From assembly GCF_030272615.1 (NCBI RefSeq), contig NC_081409.1, forward strand, positions 613,598,755 to 613,662,754: a stretch of DNA of 64,000 bases. Direction: 5' to 3'. Below, in pieces: positions 56,045 to 64,000 of this stretch. A program made the position numbers and the translations under genes. The notes below the pieces were generated by a model that ran no database searches, had not been told where the DNA came from, and saw only the letters and a list, made by a program, of their open reading frames with translations. How positions within the stretch are numbered: the first letter of the stretch is position 1; every line of letters starts with the position of its first letter. The stretch comes from Cryptomeria japonica. Lineage: Eukaryota > Streptophyta > Pinopsida > Cupressales > Cupressaceae.

Positions 56045-56938
56045 TGATGCAAGAGCATCCAATGGTGTAAGGGCAATCTGCATCACCCAAAAATATTTCT
56101 TTTTTTTGTTTTCTTTAATGTTTGTGTAATTTTTGATACCCTTTAGGACAAATAAGATATTCCAACTTTCAGAATTAACAAGCTATTTTTTCTAGCTGAC
56201 TGCAAAAAATAGCAAGTTTTTATTTGAAGGTGGATGGAGCCCAAAATTTGCAGGAAGATTAAGGAAGGCAAAATAAGCACATTGGTAAAAGAATCAGTTC
56301 AAAATAAAATGATTTGAAAGTTATTAAAGTTTCAATTTCTTGAAAAATAAAATAAAATCTTCCAAGTCAGATTTGAGACATTAAACAATGTTGAACGAGC
56401 CCGAAAATGGCAGGAATTGGCAAATCTTACTCTTAAAATATTCTTCGCTTAGAGATCTTTCCGACTCTTCAAATGGTTCGTAAATCCGATTCCCAGATCA
56501 AAAGTTATGGCTGCCGAAAGTTGGACAATTTTTCGGAAAGTTTCAATTTTTGAATCTGGCTGTATTTTCAAATTTCCAATTTCATGTTTTGGCATTTGTC
56601 TACCATTTGGTAAATTCTATATTGTAATTTCCACTCCAAAACAAATGAAAGTCTATTTAAGACTCATATGTAGAAACGAAGAAGTTATTTGTTGGAGTTG
56701 TTGTATGTGAGTTTTTGGAGTTGTGTTTTTGGGAGTTTTGGTTCTGGGTTGGAAAATTGCTTTGTAAAGGGTTTCCAAAAAACTCTGTAAGCTGTGTGTT
56801 GCAGTCTATGAGGATTGTTTCCTCTTATTTGCATGTATTGTAGAGATTTTTTAGATAATAATAATAATAATATATCTTGTGTCTCTTTTATTGCAAATTG
56901 GTTGTGTTTTTATGTTCCTCAGCTTGTGTCGCTCATCG
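56045..56938 (+). repeat. E4 5' LTR (894 bp)
   Basis: It starts TGATGCAAGAGCATCC and ends GCTCATCG (final CA changed to CG). It is collinear with 59385-60288. A TATTTAAG motif lies at 56653 and an AATAATAATAATAATA run near 56860. Confidence 0.9.
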
Positions 56939-56940
56939 AG

Positions 56941-56955
56941 TGGTATCAAAGAGGG
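56941..56955 (+). promoter_or_regulatory. E4 primer binding site
   Basis: TGGTATCAAAGAGGG starts two bases after the LTR. It is close to the tRNA-Met-type site. Confidence 0.8.
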
Positions 56956-57034
56956 TTGTTCCTAAGCATGTGGATGGATCATCGAACATGAGGCAGTTTG
57001 CACTAGGACTTATGATTGTGGGATCATGTTCAAG

Positions 57035-57859
57035 ATGTCTCCAATAGTGATGCATGGTGGCAGAAATGCTGGTGCCAAAAATGCTAGTGCCAAAAATGTT
57101 GGTGGATTAGCAAACGAGGCTTTGAGAGCTCTCCAAAGATAGATTGATGCATTGCAAGAAGAGTTGAGAAGAGGGTTTAATCCAAGGAGAGGAGAAAGTG
57201 ATGATGAAGGGGACATTGAAGATTCATCCTCAAGTGAATTAGAAGAAGCAATAGATCAAGATCAGGCTCGATTGTTGAGGGCCATTTCTCAGATTGGGAA
57301 GAGACCCAAAATTGAAGTCTCTAATTATTCTGGGAATCTGAACCTAGAAGAATTAATTGATTGGATTAATGAGATGGAAGAATATTTTGAATTTGAGGAG
57401 ATAGAAGACCCAGATTGGGTCAAGTTTGCAAAGATGAAGCTAAAAGGTCATGCAAATATTTGGTGGAAAGAGGTCCATCTAGACAACAATCGGAGAGGAA
57501 AGGGAAAGATCACTAGATGGGACTGCATGGTTGATAAGTTGAAGAAACACTTAATTCCTATGGACTATGAGCTAGATCTATTGAAGAAACTGCAAGGGTT
57601 GAAGCAAGGTAAAAAATATGTGAAGGAGTACATGGAAGAATTCTATAAAATAATTATCAAAACATACCATGCAGAGGCCAATAAGGAAAAGGTTGCCCAT
57701 TATCTAAATGGGTTATGGTCGAGTATTCAAGAGGAGTCGAGTCTAGTCAGAATGACCAATATTGAAGAAGCATATCAATTTTTTTTAAAGGTTGAAGAGA
57801 AGTTGAATAAGAGATTCAAAGGAAAGAAAAAAGGGAAATCCCAAGGGGAGAGGCCCTAG
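57035..57859 (+). pseudogene. E4 gag
   Basis: The likely start MSPIVMHGGRN at 57035 is in frame with the 235-codon stretch from 57152, with a stop near 57139. It has KIEVSNYSGNLNLEELIDWI, MEEYFEFEEI, KMKLKGHANIWWKE, RWDCMVDKLKKHLIP and MEEFYKIIIKTYHAE, the retrotransposon gag family. It ends in a Lys-rich tail (KRFKGKKKGKSQGERP) at 57859. The zinc knuckle usual for this group is not seen. Confidence 0.9.
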
Positions 57860-58440
57860 TTATCAGAAGAACCTTGATGAATGAGGAGAAAGAACCAGAT
57901 TAGAGGAAGAGTTTGTTCTGCACTAGATAAAATATGATTATTGATAATGGGAGCATTGATAATCTAGTGTTTGAAGAAATGGTTACAAAGTTGAAGCTGA
58001 GGAGGGAGAGACATCCATGTCCATATCAAATATCCTGGTTGTAGAATGACCATAAAGTTCTAGTCAATTTCTAGTAAGATTCAAGATTGGCAGTTACCAT
58101 GATGAAGTACTATGCAGCATCATGCCCATGGATGCATGGCATATGTTGTTAGGGAGGCCATGACAATTTGATAGGAGTGTTGTACATGATGGCCATGCAA
58201 ATAACTACACCCTAACAAAGGATGATGTTCGTCATAAGTTGAAGCCCGTAAAGGAGGTGGAAGAAAATGTATGTAGTAGTACCATAATGTATTTTGTTGG
58301 TGGAAAAGAATTATTGGTAGACATGAAACATGAATGTATGTGTAAAGAGGTGCCTGTAGAAGTTTCAGGTAACTTGTTGAATGACTTTCTGAACATTGTG
58401 TCTGATAATTTGCTTGAAGGTTTACCAAGTGGAAGGTCTA
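57860..58440 (+). pseudogene. E4 protease and start of linker
   Basis: It contains IIDNGSIDNLVFEEMVTKLK near 57940 (the usual D(S/G)GS motif changed to DNGS), HPCPYQISWL and a CPWMHGI stretch. The linker then has EVPVEVSGNLLNDFLNIVSD and DNLLEGLPSGR, which in full elements leads into RT. Stops and shifts occur. Confidence 0.75.
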
Positions 58441-58890
58441 ATGGAGTTAAAGATTCCTTTAGTAGGAGGCAAACTTTGTTGACAAAGATACAACTTGAGG
58501 TGGTTGGGTTCAATGACTCAAGAGATTGTATCCTAAGGATCCTGATTTTGCACAGGCTTGGAAAGATTGCAAGGAGCATGTTACTTTAGATAGGACAAAG
58601 TGGCTGGATTTCATAATCCAGGATGATATGTTGTTCAAGGGAAGCCATTTGTGCATTTTGAGGAGATCCATGAGGGAGAATCTAATCAAAGAGAAGCATA
58701 GTGGAGGAATGGCAGGACACTTTGGTCAAGATAAGACCATTGCCATCATAAGTGAGCATTCTTATTGGCCTTAGTTATCACAAGATGTGAATAAATTTGT
58801 GCAGACTTGCAGAGTATGCCAGATGGTTGAAGAAGTAAATCAGAATACAAGGTTGTATCAGCCATTACTTGTACCAGAGAGGCCATGGGA
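58441..58890 (+). pseudogene. E4 end of RNase H and integrase zinc finger
   Basis: Directly after the protease linker the frame reads VKDSFSRRQTLLTKIQLEVV, which in full elements is the end of RNase H. The integrase HHCC domain follows: KHSGGMAGHFGQDKT then VQTCRVCQMVEE. RT and RNase H are thus deleted near 58440. A frameshift lies near 58530. The frame ends at PERPWE, where the catalytic core should begin. Confidence 0.85.
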
Positions 58891-59354
58891 GGTAAAGAAG
58901 CAAATCAATGAGATAAATCTATAGTATACAACGAAGGAAAATCAGAAAAGGAGGTATAGGGAGTTTCATACTGGAGATGAGGTGATGGTTCATTTGAAGA
59001 AGGAAAGGTTTGGTCCCTGTAAAATTTTGAAGATGCATGATTCAAGGAGTGCATATGAGATAGAGTTTCCGGATGGAATCAACATTTCCCTTGTGTTCAA
59101 CATTGAAGACTTAACAAAAAATCATGGAGGTGGCATAGAGGAAGAAATAGTGACAGAACAATGTAAAATCCTTGCACCTACTTCAGAGGAGGAGATCAAG
59201 GAAATTCTAGATAGCCATGTGGGAAGGACTACCAAAAACACATCATATAAGCAGTATTCAGTGAAATAGAAGGGAAGACCCCTTGAAGATTCTTCATGGA
59301 TTTCCCAAACAGAGTTTGATCATTTGGGTTTTCCTCAACTAGCTGAGACGTGAG
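58891..59354 (+). pseudogene. E4 integrase C-terminus and chromodomain
   Basis: It has QKRRYREFHTGDEVMVHLKK, then ERFGPCKILKMH with about 13 residues missing between ERF and GP, and ISLVFNIEDL. The chromodomain follows at about 59197-59345: EILDSHVGRTTKNTSYKQYS, then VK-stop-KGRPLEDSSWISQTEF. The first Trp of VKWKG is a TAG stop (59267-59269). Chromodomains bind modified histones and steer integration in this group. Confidence 0.88.
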
Positions 59355-59384
59355 GGGGTCACTTCTCAGACTACGCTAGGTGTC
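59355..59384 (+). other. E4 end before the 3' LTR
   Basis: The purine-rich GAGGGGG near 59352 may serve as the polypurine tract, although it lies some 27 bases before the LTR. Confidence 0.4.
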
Positions 59385-60288
59385 TGATGTAGAAGCATCC
59401 AGTGGTGTAAAGGCAATCCTGCATCACCCAAAAATATATCTTTTTGTTTTAGTTTTCTTTAATGTTTTTGCATTTCTAGATACCCTTTTGGACAAATAAG
59501 AGATTCCAACTTTCAAAATTGACAAGCTACTTTTTCTAGCCAACTACCAAAAATAGCATGTTTTTATTTGAAGGTGGATGGAGCCCAACATTTGTACGAA
59601 GATTAAGGAAGGAAAAATAAGCACATTGGTGAAAGAATAAGGTCAAAATAATTAATGGTTTGAAGGTTATTAAAATTTTTATTTTCCAAAAATAAAATAA
59701 AAAATCTTCCAAGTCAGATTTGAGGCATTAAACGATGTCAAATGAGCCTAAAAAATGGCAAGAATTGGTAGAGATTATTGTTAGAATATTCTTCACTCAG
59801 AGAGATTTCTAACACTTCAAACAATTTGTAAATCCGATTCCTAGATCAAAAGTTATGGCTACCGGAAGTTGGACAGTTTTTTGGAAAGTTTCAATTTTTG
59901 AATCTGGCTATATTTTCAAATTTCCAATTTCATGTTTTGGAATTTTTCTACCATTTGGTAATTTATATATTGTAATTTCAGCTCCAAAATAGAAGAAAGA
60001 CTATTTAAGACTCATATGTAGAAACTAGGAAGTTAGTTGTTGGAGTTGTTGTATGAGAGTTTTTGGAGTTGTGTTTTTAGGAGTTTTGGTTCTGGGTTGG
60101 AAAATTGCTTTGTAAAGGGTTTCCAGAAAACTCTGTAAGCTGTGTGTTGCAGAATGTGAGGATTTATTCCTCCTATTTACATGTATGCATGTATTGCAGA
60201 TAGTTTTTCAGATAATAATAATATCTCTTGTGTCTCTTTTATTGGAAATTGGCTATGTTTTTTTGTTCCCCGGGTTGTTCCCTCATCA
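59385..60288 (+). repeat. E4 3' LTR (904 bp)
   Basis: It starts TGATGTAGAAGCATCC and ends CCCTCATCA before ACTTG. Confidence 0.9.
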
Positions 60289-60293
60289 ACTTG

Positions 60294-62858
60294 TCAAATG
60301 CGTGAGGTGAATGAGTACCAAATACTCTTGGAAAGAAAACATTAAGAAAAGTAAACACATTAGCCAAGTGTAACACTCAACAAATTAGTGTCAAAGTGAT
60401 GGGGGCCTAGATTAGTCCAAATTGATTCCACTAGTTTTGCACAAATGAAAACACTCTTGAAGACAAACCTAAGGTTAGAAAGTGGAAACCACTTGATACG
60501 CCTCTCAATAAAATACCTCCAACAAGTAGACAGATAGTGATTCTAGTAGAATTGGCTCCACTCCATGGCACACACTTCCTGGGCATACTAGATTCCCTTA
60601 CCCCAAAGATCCGAGGATCTATTATATGGAGAAATCCTGTCTCATCTTGTGGTGGTACATGAGGAGTAACTTTGGGGTATGATCCACATCCTCTGCACTA
60701 TCAAATGTAGGATTTGAGCTACTAAAACAAAGGTCTTTAGGGTAATTTCTAAGGTATCACCGATCCAACGATGAATTATTGAAGCAAGCCACTTAAGGCT
60801 TTAATGGAGCTTATCGGTGTAGAGGGGGCCTCCATATATGTCGAATTCACTCATCACTTTAGCCATCTGACCAGTATATTTATATAGCAGCTCAGAAAAC
60901 CCACTCGAGATCACAATGGGAGAGTTGATATCCCGACGTGTCCCAATTCGAGATACCCTTGTGTGGTGATCAAATCCTCATCAAGAAATATCCCTCTCTT
61001 AATAAAAATAAAAAGTGAGTGTTGTTGATCACTTTTTCTCTTACACCCAAGGTCCACGAAGGCGAGGGGGGAGGATAGTCAATTGCAATGGTGGGTCCAC
61101 CCAAACATGTGTGCAAGTGCACCAACTACAGAAGACATACGTTCATTTTAATCCCATATGTTCAAGGTTTTCTAGCTAATTTGTAAAAATATAATCTAAT
61201 ATAGTGGGAAAAATATGTCTTTGACCAACGTGCTAAAGGAAAATAGTCAGTAGTTTAGTATTATGCCTTGGACAAATGAGATGAATGTGCAAAACTAAAA
61301 ATTTTGATTAGTAACCAAAAAAAATCCTAAGGTTATAGCATAGGCACTGAACCACAAGTGCAAGCGCTAAACCATAGGAGTAGACACTGCAACACCTGCA
61401 CAGACGTTAAATTACCTGCATAGATGTTAAAGCATCTGCGCAGATGTAGAAAGAGCCTGCACACACCTAACGAACATAAAGGTGGGAAATTCAACAAAAA
61501 CTAAAATTTTAAATTTTGTTTATAAAATACTTACAACACAGCTATTGATGTGTCTACGCCTGCATTAATGCAGAAAATTAATTACTAACAGCTAGCCAAA
61601 ATTTGAAATTTGAAAATTTAAAATTCAGGTGGGCTTTCTAGTCTAGTGCTGGCACTAAACTAGAGAAAAAATGTTGATGCATCTGCACAGGTGCCAATCC
61701 ACCAACAACCCACAAAACTAATTAGATTGCCTAAAAATGTAATAAAAAAAAGAAAGCAAACTAATCTAAATTTGTTTTTGTGTTCTTTTAAATATCTTTT
61801 TTAAATGTTTTTTTGGGTGCTTTTTCTTTTGTTGACTTTAAAAGAAATTAAAACACTAATCTAAATCTCTAAAAGAAAGTTTCAAAAGACACTGCGGAGG
61901 CACTGATCCAATAGTGCATACATCATTGTATAGGGAACCTGTAGAAGGCGGGTCAATAAAATTTGAATTTTAGCGCATGCGTTGATCTAGAACACATGCG
62001 TTGAAACAATAGTACGCCTGCATTGATTTACAAGCGGAGGCATTGATCTGCGACCTGCGAGCTAAAAATCACAAAAACTTAAAAAAAAAAAGATTAGCAA
62101 ACAGGGATGTGCATCCCACTAGGCATGCCAAAAATGAAGCAAATAAAAATATAAAGGGAAGGATTCAATGGTTAGATGCAAATAAACCTATCAAAACACA
62201 ATATAAATCATATAGCTCTCTATTTTATCTTCCTCCTTTGGTTTGAGTCTTTGATGAAGCCAAAGATGCACCCCTCCTTAACTTGATTGGATTGGCTCCT
62301 TGCTTGATGTGGGTTGCTCTCCAAGTTGCACAACAAGTAACTAAGGATTTGGAGTGATGGATGGATGGATGCTCAAATGGAGGCTATGGATGCAAATATG
62401 GCTATAGTGATGGTGCTATGAGATGAGTTCTAAGACCAAAATACGAGCATAAAATTGCATGAATGAGTGATATGAATGAAGGGGAGGAGACCCCAATTTA
62501 TAGATTTAGAGAGGGAGGAATGGACAGTCAAGATTGAAGAAAAATCATAGGTGGTGATTGAAGGAGAGGATGCACATGAATTGAGAGAACATGAGAGGAC
62601 AAGGTGTGGAGACCAAGAGATTTTCCATAAAGGCATTTCTTGTTTTCACACTCCACAAGGTACATGGGGAAGATATCCTCAAGTACCTTGGGGGAATAAA
62701 AGGAATTCAAAATTCCTTGGAGAGAGGACAAGGGAATAAAAAATTCCCAAATAATGACTTGCATGGGGAGAGGGAATGAGAAAAGGAATTAAAAAAAATC
62801 CTTGGGAAAGTGAGAGACATGGGAGAGTGAGATTTTGAAATCCCTAAAATGACCCTAT
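60294..62858. other. Unassigned region with short GC-richer repeats
   Basis: No convincing coding frame. The part 61325-62060 has recurring degenerate words of about 20 bases built on (C/T)GCACAGA(C/T)GTTAA, GGCACTGA(A/T)CC and GCATTGATCTGC. The right part (62430-62800) is purine-rich with many GAGAGGG words. It may be leader or LTR of a Gypsy-type element on the minus strand (perhaps Gypsy-3, interrupted by E4), but no second copy is present to prove it. Confidence 0.35.
62491..62502 (-). promoter_or_regulatory. TATA-like box on the minus strand
   Basis: The minus strand reads TATAAATTGGGG followed by TCTCCTCCCCTTCATTC, a form common at plant LTR and gene promoters. No gene is seen downstream. 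Confidence 0.35.
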
Positions 62859-63347
62859 TGTTGGAATCCAAGAAAACTGAGAAGGGCAGTGAATCAGTGT
62901 TCTACCAAAAAGATCAATTTTAACCTTATTAAAACATGCATGCACCAACTGGTATACTGGTACATATAGAATTGAAAGAAGTAAAGAAACCAATAAGCCA
63001 ATCACATAAATGGATACCATAACACATAGAATTATACGTGGAAAACCTCAAAGAGGAAAAACCACGGTGGGATTTGTGACCCACAATATCAATTCAATAG
63101 CCATATGAAGAGATATTACAAAATATAGGGGTCTACACATGTAGGAAGGCTTACAGCCTAGAGCACACTAGTCAATCACAAAAGGAGCATCAGTGACTAC
63201 ATACAAATCCAGACTACAATCTGAAGAAACGATTGAACTGCAAAGATAACATCTTTTATGCCGGAATACAATTCTGGTTAAGCTCTGTCTGTTCCAATCT
63301 GAAACCCTAAACCCTTTACCAAAATATCCCTTACATTAATATCCTCA
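62859..63347 (-). repeat. Truncated LTR of the C1/C2 family (C5)
   Basis: On the minus strand it ends GTTTTCTTGGATTCCAACA at 62859 and holds a CACTGCCCTTCTCAG variant of the terminal block and CCCACCGTGGTTTTTCC (from about 63074). The first 400 or so bases are missing. It is cut at about 63347 by another sequence starting TGTCATGCCC. Confidence 0.75.
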
Positions 63348-64000
63348 TGTCATGCCCAAACTTTTGGGCACGAACGAGATAATTTTTTCTTTTAAATCAC
63401 AACTTAATAACATTAAATTTGCTAACATGCAAAGCTCAAGCAAGTATGTCTTAACTATATGTGAGTTAACTCTAAACACTAAATCAAGTAAGCAAAATAT
63501 CATTTAAATTAAACGCGGAATTCTAAAATAATTATTATTTTATCTCATCAATTTAATCAAACAGATTAAATTAAATCCAAAAAAATCTAAATTGATTGAC
63601 AAGGATAATAATAATTTTCAATAGTCATAAATAGCTTTTAGGGACTAAAAAAATTAGTCCTAGCACATAGTTAATAATGTCTAAAATTTATTTTAAACAA
63701 TAATTAAAATGTGATTAACTAAATCGACAAAAGGGTCAATTAAATTCCTAGCAAACTTTGGACTATAAAGTTAAATCTAAACAATCTATATCTAGGTGGA
63801 CTGAAAATATTTCCTATAGCCAAATAATTACCAACCGAATTTAAATTGCCTAAAAGATAATCTACAATATAAATTAAAATTTAAGACTTCATATTTAATT
63901 AATTATTTAACATATATAATTTATGAATGTTTAATAAACTAATTAAATTAAGACAAATTTAAACATCCATAGTCTTAAACTATATATATATATATATATA
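63348..64000 (+). repeat. Possible start of another LTR, cut by the window edge
   Basis: TGTCATGCCC abruptly replaces the C5 LTR. It carries a perfect 7-bp inverted repeat (GCCCAAA-CT-TTTGGGC, 63354-63369), a form seen at the start of some plant Ty3/Gypsy LTRs. The rest is AT-rich without frames. With no second copy, this is tentative. Confidence 0.4.
63981..64000. repeat. (TA)n microsatellite at the window edge
   Basis: Ten TA units run into the end of the window. Confidence 0.95.

Larger units (their letters stand above)
56045..60288 (+). mobile_element. E4: deleted chromovirus (Ty3/Gypsy), 4,244 bp
   Basis: LTRs of 894 and 904 bp, with ACTTG on both sides (56040-56044 and 60289-60293). 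The internal 2.4 kb keeps gag, a protease, the integrase zinc finger, the integrase C-terminus and a chromodomain. RT, RNase H and the integrase core are missing. Full chromoviruses have about twice this internal length. It is non-autonomous by internal deletion. Confidence 0.92.

Noticed and set aside
57010-57216. Minus-strand open frame across E4 gag.
   Set aside because: Antisense shadow of gag, with no motif of its own.
58232-58579. Minus-strand frames across the E4 linker.
   Set aside because: They oppose the recognisable protease linker and integrase finger on the plus strand and show no motif.
62430-62779. Overlapping open frames of 60-80 codons on both strands as small genes.
   Set aside because: No motif and no agreement between strands. 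Purine-rich DNA keeps frames open by chance.

Overview
This window looks like plant nuclear DNA made almost wholly of LTR retrotransposons nested in one another. Plant-specific marks include a plant mobile domain (PMD) reading frame, a Ty3/Gypsy element with Tat-type dual RNase H, a chromodomain-bearing Ty3/Gypsy element, Ty1/Copia elements primed by a TGGTATCAGAGC-type site, and telobox (AAACCCTAA) motifs. The density, age and nesting depth suit a very large seed-plant genome, possibly a gymnosperm, but I cannot name a species. I found no intact host gene, no rRNA or tRNA gene and no CRISPR array. Nearly every coding frame carries premature stops.

Layout. (1) 1-2996: 5' half of a minus-strand, apparently pol-less Copia-type element (called C1 here). 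(2) 2997-6102: an 84-bp tandem repeat and a decayed PMD gene on the plus strand. (3) 6103-7352: solo LTR, then a 268-bp tandem duplication and AT-rich degenerate repeats to about 8380. (4) about 9025-42307: an old minus-strand Tat-like Gypsy element (Gypsy-1), split by C2 (13161-19933, target duplication ATGTT) and by a second Gypsy-type element, E2 (20593-41549). E2 carries gag and protease but no reverse transcriptase. It is itself split by a three-LTR array (20635-24516, AAAAC), a full-length Copia element (27913-34863, ATATC/GTATC) and a 2.3-kb solo LTR (39084-41360, CCATG). (5) 42308-42972: truncated LTR. (6) 42973 to about 55052: another minus-strand Gypsy (Gypsy-3), split inside its gag zinc knuckle by C3 (45632-53267, AGTCA). 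(7) 56045-60288: plus-strand chromovirus (E4, ACTTG) that has lost RT, RNase H and the integrase core. (8) 60294-64000: unassigned DNA, a truncated LTR and the probable start of another LTR.

The most unusual content is the C1/C2/C3 family. All three carry a gag gene with four CCHC-type zinc knuckles. Where pol would be expected, they carry a second long reading frame (about 1,040 codons; called ORF2 here) with a conserved N-terminal domain and a charged, partly coiled-coil C-terminus. In all three copies a telobox followed by a TATA-like box lies between gag and ORF2, about 190-315 bp upstream of the ORF2 start. This suggests a second transcription unit inside the element. I could not assign ORF2 to a known family with confidence.

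Decay is mostly by nonsense substitution. In the Copia element gag-pol stays in one frame over 4.1 kb with 13 premature stops and no frameshift. Most of these stops fall where the family has Gln, Arg or Trp, as expected from deamination of methylated cytosine at CAG, CGA and TGG codons.
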